From assembly GCF_003591515.1 (NCBI RefSeq), contig NZ_QZCG01000013.1, positions 89,538-153,537 on the forward strand: DNA of 64,000 nucleotides, written 5' to 3'. A program made the translations under genes and the position numbers. The DNA is from Paracoccus onubensis (GTDB lineage Bacteria; Pseudomonadota; Alphaproteobacteria; Rhodobacterales; Rhodobacteraceae). The notes below the pieces were generated by a model that was not told the DNA's origin, did no database searches, and was given only the letters and a program-made list of their open reading frames with translations. Shown here in pieces: positions 45,981 to 53,970 of this stretch (position 1 is the first letter of the stretch; every line of letters starts with the position of its first letter).

Positions 45981-47312
45981 TCATGACCTCACGCGGTCCC
46001 AGGCCCGAGGCAGACTTGCCTTGATCGTGGTTCCAGTATCTCCGGACGACAGCTCCAGTATCCCGCCCAGCAAGGTGATCCGCTCGCGCATCCCGGTCAG
46101 CCCGGTGCCTTCGCGGCTGTCTTCGGCGAAGCCTTTGCCATCATCGCTCAGGATCATGCGCCAATGCGCCGGATCGGTCCAGAGGCGGATCGTCACATTC
46201 TGCGCCTCGGCATGACGCAATGCGTTGGTTGTGCCCTCCTGCAATATGCGGAACAGCGTCAACGCGGTCGCCTCGTCAGGTTCGGGCAGACCGGAAACGA
46301 TATCGAGATGAATATGGATATCGGGGAAACGCCGTTCCAGATCGTCGACATAATCGGACATGACCGTGGACAGGGGCAACTGACCAACCGCGCCCGGACG
46401 CAGATCGTCCAGCAGAGTGCGGTTCACACGGGCGATTTCCTCGGCAATCGAGGCGATTGCGCTGGCATGTTCGGCAACGGCGGGATCCGAGGCAGCTTCG
46501 GCCAGGGCATCCGCCTCGACCCGCAACCCGAAAAGGCAGGGGCCCATTTCGTCATGCAGATCCCGGGCGATGGCCTTTCGCTCTTCGTCGCCGCGGCTGA
46601 CCACCCGGCGCTGCAACCGCCTGCGATCCTCCTGCGCCTGTTCAAGGGCCGCGGCAAGCCTGTCCACACCCTCGGCCACGGGAACAAGATCGGGCTGGGA
46701 CAAGAGCCCGATCCGGGTATCAAGCTCACCATTGGCCAAATCTTCAAGCCGGGCGGCGATGATGCCAACGGGGCGCAGCGCATGTCTGGTGGCCAGAATT
46801 ATCAGCAAAGCCTGCGCCACCGCGGCCAGCGCAGCAAGCCCAAGCGTCGTCCGGATGCTGTGCCATGCATCCGCGATCCCTATTGTGGGATCGGTGGCGA
46901 TATGCACGAAACCACGCAGCCGCCCTCCGGCGGTGACCGGTACACGGGTTTCCTGCAGCTCCGGCGCGACCAGGGTGGCGAACCAAGCGGGCGCCGAAAC
47001 AGGAGAATCGTTTTCCGCCTGCGGTTCACGAATGACACCTTCGCGCGGGTCAAGAATAAGGATACTGGTATGACGGGGCGGAACCAGTCGTTCAGGCAGC
47101 GCCGTCATCAATTCTTCGGGCGGCACCGCAGCTTGCAATGTCCCGATGGTCGCAAGCACCAGCGAGCGCGCCGTCTGTGCGCCCTTGCGCGTCTCGAGCG
47201 CGATTTCCGCTCGCAGGCTGCCCAGATTGGCGGCGGCCAACGCTGCGAACAACATGACCTGCATGGCGAGGATCACCAGAAAGATGCGTGTGATAAGGGG
47301 CAAACGGCTCAT
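45981..47312 (-). CDS. Sensor histidine kinase, HisKA_3 type
   Basis: Membrane kinase of 443 residues, partner of the adjacent NarL-type regulator. One helix near residues 7-27, a periplasmic sensor region of about 120 residues (with GVIREPQAEND), a second helix in the segment LAALAAVAQALLIILAT, a HAMP-like stretch, then the HisKA_3 box with the phosphorylated His in AIARDLHDEMGP and the HATPase N box NALRHAEA, G1 DDGKGF and G2 GTGLTGMRER. Start at 47312 chosen for the normal signal-anchor N-terminus; the frame extends 28 codons upstream. Signal unknown. Confidence 0.88.
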   Translation of the reverse strand: MSRLPLITRIFLVILAMQVMLFAALAAANLGSLRAEIALETRKGAQTARSLVLATIGTLQAAVPPEELMTALPERLVPPRHTSILILDPREGVIREPQAENDSPVSAPAWFATLVAPELQETRVPVTAGGRLRGFVHIATDPTIGIADAWHSIRTTLGLAALAAVAQALLIILATRHALRPVGIIAARLEDLANGELDTRIGLLSQPDLVPVAEGVDRLAAALEQAQEDRRRLQRRVVSRGDEERKAIARDLHDEMGPCLFGLRVEADALAEAASDPAVAEHASAIASIAEEIARVNRTLLDDLRPGAVGQLPLSTVMSDYVDDLERRFPDIHIHLDIVSGLPEPDEATALTLFRILQEGTTNALRHAEAQNVTIRLWTDPAHWRMILSDDGKGFAEDSREGTGLTGMRERITLLGGILELSSGDTGTTIKASLPRAWDRVRS

Positions 47313-47448
47313 GGCCGCAGCTTGGCGCAAGCAAATGGCGGCGTCCATGCCGATATTCAGCACACCGGATCCGAGACCGCTTTTCACAGGCACCACCGGG
47401 TTTCAGCCGTTGCTCGCGCAGGCAGACAACGTCTCTGTAATTTCCTGT

Positions 47449-47476
47449 CCGGATCATGCAAAGTGATCTGATCCGG
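47449..47476. promoter_or_regulatory. Inverted repeat between the sensor kinase and DUF924 genes
   Basis: CCGGATCA and TGATCCGG are perfect arms around 12 nt (TGCAAAGTGATC), in the divergent promoter region of the kinase and the DUF924 gene. Its position suits an operator; no binding family can be assigned. Confidence 0.35.
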
Positions 47477-47587
47477 CCCCGAAATGCCGGCAGATCATCA
47501 AGCCGTCATTCGATGACGTCACCGTCCGATACGATACGGGATGCAGCGTAACATGCTGCCTGCACGCAACCAATCAAGGGAATCGCC

Positions 47588-48133
47588 ATGACTGTCAAAA
47601 CCCCGCAAGATGTTCACGAATTCTGGTTCTCGGACGGGATGAAACCTTACTGGTTCCAGAAATCCGACGAGATCGACCGCCAGATCATCCAGCTTTTCAC
47701 CCCCACCTACGAGGCCGCCCATGCAGGGCGTCTGGATCACTGGGCGGGGAATGCACAGGATGCGCTGGCGCTTGTCATCACGCTCGATCAGTTTCCGCGC
47801 AACATGTTCCGCGGCAATGCCCGGTCATTCGAAAGCAACGATCTGGCGCTTGGTCATGCTCGTCATGCATTGGAGCAGGGTTTCGATCAGGAATGCGACG
47901 TGACCGCACGCGCGTTCTTCTATCTCCCATTCATGCATAGCGAAGACCTGGCGGATCAGGAGCAATCGGTCAAACTGTATGAAGCACTCGGCAATGCCAA
48001 TTCCTTGCATTTCGCCCGCGAACACCATGATATTGTTCAGCGTTTCGGCCGCTTTCCGCATCGCAACGCAATACTGAACCGCGAGAATACGGATGACGAA
48101 ACCGAATTTCTGAAAACCCATAGCGGTTTCTGA
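47588..48133 (+). CDS. DUF924 family protein
   Basis: Protein of 181 residues with the DUF924 pattern: VHEFWFSDGMKPYWFQKSDE at the start, LALVITLDQFPRNMFRGNA, and RAFFYLPFMHSEDLADQE, giving an all-helical TPR-like fold. Such proteins have no established function. AAGGGAAT precedes the ATG. It is divergent from the sensor kinase gene. A hairpin follows at 48155-48178. Confidence 0.88.
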   Translation: MTVKTPQDVHEFWFSDGMKPYWFQKSDEIDRQIIQLFTPTYEAAHAGRLDHWAGNAQDALALVITLDQFPRNMFRGNARSFESNDLALGHARHALEQGFDQECDVTARAFFYLPFMHSEDLADQEQSVKLYEALGNANSLHFAREHHDIVQRFGRFPHRNAILNRENTDDETEFLKTHSGF

Positions 48134-48154
48134 CTGACGCGCGCGTAAGGCCGG

Positions 48155-48178
48155 GACCGGGATCGGGCATTCCCGGTC
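48155..48178 (+). terminator. Possible terminator after the DUF924 gene
   Basis: GACCGGGA and TCCCGGTC form an 8-bp stem with an 8-nt loop, followed by TCTTCTG. T content is modest, so this is a moderate call. Confidence 0.45.
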
Positions 48179-48222
48179 TCTTCTGATCCGGGCCGGATAC
48201 AGATGAACGGAAAGGAATGCCG

Positions 48223-49266
48223 ATGACCACCCTGCCCTGCTTCTATGCTCCTGAAACCGTGGCACATAATCCACGCTTCTGGATACTGCGCGGTGTGCCT
48301 TCTCCCAACAAGGAACTGCCCGAGCGGGCCGACCGTCTTCTGGCCGGGTTGGCGCGGCTGGGGTTGGAGCCCCTGACGCCTCCGGAATCCGACCGCGCCG
48401 CGATGCGTGCGATACATACACCGAACTATCTGGATTTTCTGGAGAATTGTTGGAAAGAATGGCAGAGTTTTCCCGGTGCGGGGGCCGAAGTGGTCGCCAA
48501 TCTGCATCCCCAGAAATCCACGCCAACCTATCCCGAAGGCATAGTCGGCCGCGCCGGATGGCATATGTCCGATACGGCCTGCCCGATCGGGCGCGACACA
48601 TGGGCGGCGGCGATACGCGGCGTCGACACGGCGCTTGCAGCGGCGGGCGCGGTGATGGACGGCGCGGATTCCGCCTATGCACTTTGCCGGCCGCCGGGTC
48701 ATCACGCCGATGCGGATACCGCGGCAGGGCATTGTTTCCTCAACAATTCGGCCATCGCGGCGCAGGCCCTGCTTGAGCAGCATGACCGGGTGGCTATCCT
48801 TGATATCGACGTGCATCATGGCAATGGCACGCAGGAGATTTTCTACGACCGGGCGGATGTCCTGACCGTCTCCATTCATGCCTCGCCCGAGGATTTCTAT
48901 CCCTTCTATCTCGGTTACGCGCATGAGACCGGACGCGCAGCAGGAGAAGGCTGCAATCTCAATCTGCCACTGCCAAAGAGACAGGGAGACGAGGACTGGC
49001 TTGCCGCAATCTCGTCAGGATTGAACCGGATCGAGGAATTCAATCCCGGCGCGATGGTTCTTGCGCTTGGGCTGGACGCGCATGAAAATGATCCCCTGCG
49101 CGGCCTGTCGGTCACGACCGGGGGGTTCGGGCGGGCCGCCAAACTGATCGCGGAGGCTGGATTGCCGACCGTGATGGTTCAGGAGGGCGGATATCTGTCC
49201 GACGACCTGACGGAAAACATCCACGCCTTCCTTGCCGGCTGGATCGGGGCAAGACAGAACCGCTGA
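48223..49266 (+). CDS. Histone deacetylase family hydrolase (acetylpolyamine amidohydrolase-like)
   Basis: Zinc hydrolase of 347 residues of the class II HDAC/acetylpolyamine deacetylase fold. CRPPGHHADADTAAGHCF carries the paired catalytic histidines, ILDIDVHHGNGTQEIFY the Asp-x-His zinc ligands, and VLALGLDAHENDPL the second Asp ligand. The Tyr/Glu transition-state region is GGY near the end. The second ATG at 48223 has the better spacing to GGAAAGGA than the one 6 nt earlier. Substrates could be acetylated polyamines, acetoin-like small molecules or proteins. Its stop lies in a hairpin (49261-49276) before the convergent mltG. Confidence 0.9.
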   Translation: MTTLPCFYAPETVAHNPRFWILRGVPSPNKELPERADRLLAGLARLGLEPLTPPESDRAAMRAIHTPNYLDFLENCWKEWQSFPGAGAEVVANLHPQKSTPTYPEGIVGRAGWHMSDTACPIGRDTWAAAIRGVDTALAAAGAVMDGADSAYALCRPPGHHADADTAAGHCFLNNSAIAAQALLEQHDRVAILDIDVHHGNGTQEIFYDRADVLTVSIHASPEDFYPFYLGYAHETGRAAGEGCNLNLPLPKRQGDEDWLAAISSGLNRIEEFNPGAMVLALGLDAHENDPLRGLSVTTGGFGRAAKLIAEAGLPTVMVQEGGYLSDDLTENIHAFLAGWIGARQNR

Positions 49267-49276
49267 CCTGTCAGCG
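49261..49276 (+). terminator. Short hairpin over the HDAC stop codon
   Basis: CGCTGAC and GTCAGCG face each other with only CT between, so a 6-bp stem with a 4-nt loop is the likely form, followed by TTTCC. The TGA stop lies in the left arm. Confidence 0.4.
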
Positions 49277-49304
49277 TTTCCATCATCTTCGGGCAGTGCG
49301 AAGA

Positions 49305-49328
49305 GCTGCCTCGTTAAGATGAGGCAGC
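49305..49328. terminator. Hairpin between convergent HDAC and mltG genes
   Basis: GCTGCCTC and GAGGCAGC form a perfect 8-bp stem with loop GTTAAGAT. No T-run follows on either strand, so it is a candidate bidirectional terminator only. Confidence 0.4.
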
Positions 49329-49344
49329 ACCACCATTCCCAGCA

Positions 49345-50529
49345 TCACCCGCCGCCCTGAACCGGGCTATCCGTCGACTGGCCCCTTTGCCGCTCGATCT
49401 CGCGCCAGCGGGCGACATTGGCCTCGTGCTCTTCCAGAGTGCGCCCGAATGCATGTCCGCCCGAACCGTCCGCCACGAAGAACAGATAATCCGTCTCGGC
49501 CGGATTCAGCGCCGCCCTGATCGAGGCGCGGCCCGGATTGGCGATAGGCGTAGGTGGCAATCCGTCGACGCGATAGGTATTATACGGTGTCGTCTGGTTC
49601 AGTTCCGAACGCCGCAATCCCCGATCCAGCACACCCTCGCCTCCGGTAATGCCATAGATTACCGTCGGATCGGTTTCGAGACGCATTCCCTGTTCCAACC
49701 TGTTGACAAAGACGCTGGCAACCTGTGGCCTTTCGTCCGGTACCCCGGTTTCCTTCTCAACGATAGAGGCCATGATCAGCGCCTCTTGCTGGGTTTCGTA
49801 TGGCAAGCCGAAAGGACGCGCCTCCCATTCCTCGGCAAGGATCGTGGCCTGACGCTGGGCCATTCTGGTCAGAAGCGCCTCACGATCTTCGTTCTTCTCG
49901 ATCTCGTAAGTATCCGGGGCAAGGCTGCCCTCATCGGGTATTTCGTCAATCTCGCCCGACAGGAATCCGGCGCCTTTCAGCCCCTGGACAACCTGCCAGC
50001 TCGTGGCCCCTTCGGCCAGGGTCATGCGTATCCGGGAATCTTCCTTTTCCTGCGCGGCAATAATTGCTTCCGGCGCATCGCCCTTACCGGGATCATACCG
50101 GTCCCGCTCTTCATAGGCGCCGGTTTCGGGATTGATGTCGCGCAGAAGTATCGTGTTCTCGCGCACACCGATGCGCAGAATCACCTCGGTGCCGCAGGTC
50201 GAGGGACCACCGCGGGTAACCGTTTCCACGATATCTTCCATGCTGGCGCGCGGGGGCATCAGATAACTGCCAAAGCGCAAGTCACGCGACTTCTCCATGT
50301 AATCGGCGCCTGCGCGGAAGATATAGGCGCTTGAAATCGCGCCCTGTTCGGCCAATTGCTTGCTGACTGCATTCAGGCTCGCGCCGGGCGCGATCTGGAC
50401 GCATTGCGCAATCTCGCTGGGCCCGGCACCGCTGAATTCACGCTTGGCCCATGCCACCGCGCCCGCAAGCACCACCAGAAGCACGACCAGCAGCGTGAAA
50501 AAATTCGAGGCGATATTGCGCCAGATCAT
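49345..50529 (-). CDS. mltG: Endolytic murein transglycosylase MltG (YceG)
   Basis: Membrane-anchored lytic enzyme of 394 residues that cuts nascent glycan strands. An N-terminal helix (NFFTLLVVLLVVLAGAVAW) is followed by a LysM-like domain and the YceG core, where the catalytic glutamate lies in IMASIVEKETGVPDE and the signature YRVDGLPPTPIANPGR follows. The insertion around residues 125-165 (RDINPETGAYEERDRYDPGK) is longer than in E. coli. It follows fabF with a 4-nt overlap, an arrangement common in Rhodobacteraceae. Confidence 0.92.
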   Translation of the reverse strand: MIWRNIASNFFTLLVVLLVVLAGAVAWAKREFSGAGPSEIAQCVQIAPGASLNAVSKQLAEQGAISSAYIFRAGADYMEKSRDLRFGSYLMPPRASMEDIVETVTRGGPSTCGTEVILRIGVRENTILLRDINPETGAYEERDRYDPGKGDAPEAIIAAQEKEDSRIRMTLAEGATSWQVVQGLKGAGFLSGEIDEIPDEGSLAPDTYEIEKNEDREALLTRMAQRQATILAEEWEARPFGLPYETQQEALIMASIVEKETGVPDERPQVASVFVNRLEQGMRLETDPTVIYGITGGEGVLDRGLRRSELNQTTPYNTYRVDGLPPTPIANPGRASIRAALNPAETDYLFFVADGSGGHAFGRTLEEHEANVARWREIERQRGQSTDSPVQGGG

Positions 50530-51788
50530 CCATCAACACTCCTCAGCACCAGCGACGCATTGGTGCCACCAAAGCCGAAGGAGTTCGACAGCGCGATGTT
50601 CACTTTCCGGCGAACAGCCGCGTTGGCAGCGAGATCCAGCTTGGGCTCTACCGCCGGGTTGTCCAGATTGATCGTCGGCGGGCAAATCTGGTCGCGGATA
50701 GCCAGCACGCAGAAAATCGCCTCGACCGCCCCGGCAGCACCGAGAAGATGCCCGATGCTCGATTTGGTCGAGGACATGACCACGTTCCCGACCGCATCAC
50801 CCATCAGCCGCTCGACCGCGCCCAGTTCGATAGTATCGGCCATGGTACTGGTGCCATGCGCATTGATATAATCGATCTGATCCGCGCCAATCTCGGCCGA
50901 ACGCAGCGCGTTCTGCATCGCCCTGTAGCCGCCATCGCCATCCTCGGCAGGGGCGGTAATATGATAGGCATCGCCCGACAGGCCATAACCGATCACCTCG
51001 GCATAGATTTTTGCGCCGCGTGCCCTGGCATGTTCGTATTCCTCCAGCACGACGACGCCTGCGCCCTCGCCCATCACGAATCCGTCACGGTCCTGATCAT
51101 AGGGACGGCTGGCGGCCTGCGGATCATCGGTTCGCTTGGTCGACAGGGCCTTGCAGGCATTGAAGCCGGCGATCCCGATCTCGCTGATCGGCGCCTCGGC
51201 TCCGCCTGCAATCATGACATCCGCATCTCCCAGCATGATCAGCCGGGACGCATCGCCGATGGCATGCGCACCCGTCGAACACGCCGTCACCACCGCGTGG
51301 TTCGGCCCCTTGAAACCGTAACGGATCGAGACCTGCCCCGAGATCAGGTTGATCAATGCGCCGGGAATGAAGAAGGGCGATACCCGCTTGGGTCCGCGTT
51401 CCTTGATCAGCACAGCCGTTTCGGCGATCGAGGTCAGCCCACCAATGCCCGAGCCGATCATGACCCCGGTACGCAACCTTTCCTCTTCACCTTCAGGCTC
51501 CCAGCCGGCGTCTTTAACCGCTTGCTCGGCGGCAGCCATGCCGTAAAGAATGAAATCATCTACCTTGCGCCGATCTTTGGGCGGCATCCAGTCATCGGGA
51601 TTGAACGTGCCGTCGCTGCCATCTCCAAACGGAATTTCACAGGCGTATTTCGTCACCACCTCAGAGGGATCAAAACGCGTGATCGGCCCCGCGCCGGATT
51701 TACCCGCCAGAAGCCGTTCCCATGTCGCATCGACGCCCGAGGCGAGTGGCGTGACCATTCCAAGACCGGTGACAACAACCCTGCGCAT
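50526..51788 (-). CDS. fabF: 3-oxoacyl-ACP synthase II
   Basis: Fatty-acid elongation enzyme of 420 residues joining malonyl-ACP to acyl-ACP. The catalytic Cys170 lies in TACSTGAHAIGDA, and the two histidines are in INAHGTSTMADT and SSIGHLLGAAGA. The start at 51788 follows GAAGGATAT; an ATG 15 nt upstream is less likely. It is coupled to mltG by overlap. Unusually for this family context, no acpP precedes it: the next upstream gene is a small membrane protein about 180 nt away, so the acyl carrier protein gene must lie elsewhere. Confidence 0.95.
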   Translation of the reverse strand: MRRVVVTGLGMVTPLASGVDATWERLLAGKSGAGPITRFDPSEVVTKYACEIPFGDGSDGTFNPDDWMPPKDRRKVDDFILYGMAAAEQAVKDAGWEPEGEEERLRTGVMIGSGIGGLTSIAETAVLIKERGPKRVSPFFIPGALINLISGQVSIRYGFKGPNHAVVTACSTGAHAIGDASRLIMLGDADVMIAGGAEAPISEIGIAGFNACKALSTKRTDDPQAASRPYDQDRDGFVMGEGAGVVVLEEYEHARARGAKIYAEVIGYGLSGDAYHITAPAEDGDGGYRAMQNALRSAEIGADQIDYINAHGTSTMADTIELGAVERLMGDAVGNVVMSSTKSSIGHLLGAAGAVEAIFCVLAIRDQICPPTINLDNPAVEPKLDLAANAAVRRKVNIALSNSFGFGGTNASLVLRSVDG

Positions 51789-51965
51789 GCGGATATCCTT
51801 CAAGCAAATTCACATTCCCGACCTGATACACGCGGGCAGTGAAACGCGCAACGCCAGTTCATCAGGCGGGTTCGACAGGTCTGTCGGCATCACGTCCGGC
51901 GGGAAGGTCGAAATATGCCAATGCAACATCAGGCAAACTGCAAAGGCGCGCCGGGCAGGTCCTGC

Positions 51966-52301
51966 CTATTCCGGACGCCTGCCCAGTATCGGAGGATCAA
52001 CCCTGTCGGCTGGTGAAAGCGGAGCGGGGGGCACATGCCGGAACAGCCATATCCCCAACCAGATCAGCAAGGCGCAAATCGCGATAATGGCCCAGTATGG
52101 CCACCCGTCGGAAGAGGTAACAGCTCGGAAAAACAACCGATCGGCGGGCGTCTTGCAACCTGCGGTAGCCATCCCGCAAGCATATGCCAGCAGCATGTAA
52201 TATCCCGCCGTGACCGCAAGCGCCCCGGCCGTGCCCAGCAGCGTCAGGATAACTCCGAAAACCCTGCGCAATCCTGAATCCTTTACCGCCGTCCCGATCA
52301 C
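51966..52301 (-). CDS. Hypothetical small membrane protein
   Basis: Protein of 111 residues with two hydrophobic segments (GVILTLLGTAGALAVTAGYY, then AIIAICALLIWLGIWLF) and a Pro-rich C-terminus. Two cysteines lie in the loop between the helices (YACGMATAGC). I do not recognise the family. It is followed after about 180 nt by fabF and preceded by about 150 nt of non-coding DNA before the Hint gene. Confidence 0.45.
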   Translation of the reverse strand: MIGTAVKDSGLRRVFGVILTLLGTAGALAVTAGYYMLLAYACGMATAGCKTPADRLFFRAVTSSDGWPYWAIIAICALLIWLGIWLFRHVPPAPLSPADRVDPPILGRRPE

Positions 52302-52450
52302 CGCCTGAGACGGTCATGCCGATATAGATGTCAGCTATCTGTTTGTTAAGAAAAAATGCTGCGAGCTTCGAGAGGAGCAGATTGCTTCTATCGGCCCTGT
52401 CGATGACCGCCCTGATCGCGCATGGGATCAGGGCGGCTGTCCGATCTCGA

Positions 52451-53689
52451 TTATCTATCCGCCAGAACGGGCTGTTTGTTGCGTGCATGGCGCATACCGA
52501 GTTTGCGCCCCGCTCTGCCATTGCTCAGCGGACGCACGGTGGCCGGGGCTGCGCCGGTAACCTGTATATTGCCCAATTCCGGAAACAGGCTGAAGATTTC
52601 CTCTCTTGCAGCCTTGTCCAGTGTTTTCAGCGCTTCAGGGCCGGTGTAAAGGCTCTCTGCCTCGGCGCCATTCGCCAGGATGACCTCATGACGGTCGAAC
52701 AGCATGTGAAAATATTCGACATCCGCGATGTCCCCGGCGATCTCGATCCCGTCAATTTCCAGCAGATGCTTGGCGGCGACCAGAACCTCCAGCGCACCGA
52801 ACATGCGCTGCGCGATCTTTGAGCGGACCAGCATGCGATGCTGCGGGCTGACCAGAAGATCGCATGACGGACGGTTTTGACCCAAAGCATCCCGGCGAAT
52901 ACGGATCGGCTGCATCCGAGGCATTCTCTGCAACTCGTCAGCGGACAATTTGCGCGAACCGATCCACCGGACCGGCTGCAACCCGTGATCGCAGGTGAAA
53001 ACCAGATCACCTACGCGCAGTTCTTCAATCGCCACCGCGCCACGATCGGTCTCGATCAGCGTTCCCCGGACAAAGCAGGGAAAAGCCGCTCCGCCATCCG
53101 AATCCATGATGGTCGAAGCAAGCAGCGCGCCTCTGCCGCCATTCAGCGGGGACTCTCCGTCATAAGAGGTATATCCGGCATCGATACTGGCCTGCTGACC
53201 GTGTTCAGCCATCGACGCGCCAAGATTATCCATGAAATCTTGCGAATACTGGATCAACAATTCCTCGGGACCACCCGATGCAGGACGCACAATCGCAAAC
53301 TGCCAGGTTCCGGGAACATAGACCCGTTCGCCGTCGTCGAAGGTCACGAACATGAAATGCGTTCCGCCCCCAGCGGTATAATAGGGAGCCTGATTGCCCG
53401 TATCCTCATATTTGATGTTATGGGCGAGATATTGTTCGCCTTCGACATAGACCGGCACGTTATTGTATTCGTGCGGATCCTGTTCACCGGTATTGTTATA
53501 AGGATTTGCGGGATCGTTGGTATAAGGCAGACGCGCCTCGGTACCGGCTGAATCTGCGGTCACCTCGACGGCTTCGCTTTCCCAATCGGCCCTGAACTTG
53601 AAGGTGCTATATTCTGTTGGATAAGACGGGTTGGGTTCGACCTGCCGTTCGAATGCGGTCATGGTGAGCAGGAAATGATTGCCTGACAT
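52451..53689 (-). CDS. Hint-domain protein with unidentified N-terminal domain
   Basis: Protein of 412 residues. The C-terminal half is a Hint_2-type domain: Cys205 in FPCFVRGTLIETDRG is the nucleophile, IEELRVGDLVFTCDHG follows, and SPQHRMLV carries the conserved His. The last 45 residues are basic and unstructured. The N-terminal 195 residues are rich in Tyr, Asn and Asp (YTNDPANPYNNTGEQDPHEY) and look like a secreted beta domain with FVTFDDGERVYVPGTW, but I recognise no family. No signal peptide is seen. Such Hint proteins are common in Rhodobacteraceae and may self-cleave or attach their N-terminal part; export route unknown. Confidence 0.75.
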   Translation of the reverse strand: MSGNHFLLTMTAFERQVEPNPSYPTEYSTFKFRADWESEAVEVTADSAGTEARLPYTNDPANPYNNTGEQDPHEYNNVPVYVEGEQYLAHNIKYEDTGNQAPYYTAGGGTHFMFVTFDDGERVYVPGTWQFAIVRPASGGPEELLIQYSQDFMDNLGASMAEHGQQASIDAGYTSYDGESPLNGGRGALLASTIMDSDGGAAFPCFVRGTLIETDRGAVAIEELRVGDLVFTCDHGLQPVRWIGSRKLSADELQRMPRMQPIRIRRDALGQNRPSCDLLVSPQHRMLVRSKIAQRMFGALEVLVAAKHLLEIDGIEIAGDIADVEYFHMLFDRHEVILANGAEAESLYTGPEALKTLDKAAREEIFSLFPELGNIQVTGAAPATVRPLSNGRAGRKLGMRHARNKQPVLADR

Positions 53690-53970
53690 GGCGACTCCTC
53701 CACTGGTTAACGCGATTACTCAGAAAACCGCCCGCTACTCGGATCACATGACGATTCCCGTCGCACAAAATGCTTACACAGCAGTAAGCGAAAATCACAA
53801 TCATGGTTAACAGTCAAGCGAACACAACCTGGCACAGAATCGTTTTTGTGATCACAACTCAAGACTGTGGGAAAATACCCCTTGGGAGGCGCCTCATTCA
53901 GAGATGCGAAGGCTCGTCATTCAGGCTGACAGCCTTGTATAAAATGCGGAAATTCGGCTCTTTGCGCCGG
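53690..53970. other. Intergenic region with two palindromes upstream of the Hint gene
   Basis: About 280 bases without a gene, more AT-rich than its flanks. It contains GCTTAC-ACAGCA-GTAAGC (53772-53789) and the perfect 12-bp palindrome TTGTGATCACAA (53846-53857). Either could be an operator for the minus-strand Hint gene. The CRP-like TGTGA/TCACA halves of the second are adjacent with no spacer, so it is not a standard CRP site. Confidence 0.45.

Noticed and set aside
51997..52521. 174-residue minus-strand frame overlapping the small membrane protein
   Set aside because: The 111-residue frame shows two clear membrane helices, while this one has no plausible fold or ribosome site.
53846..53857. 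CRP site upstream of the Hint gene
   Set aside because: TGTGA and TCACA are fused without the 6-nt spacer; it is kept only as a palindrome.
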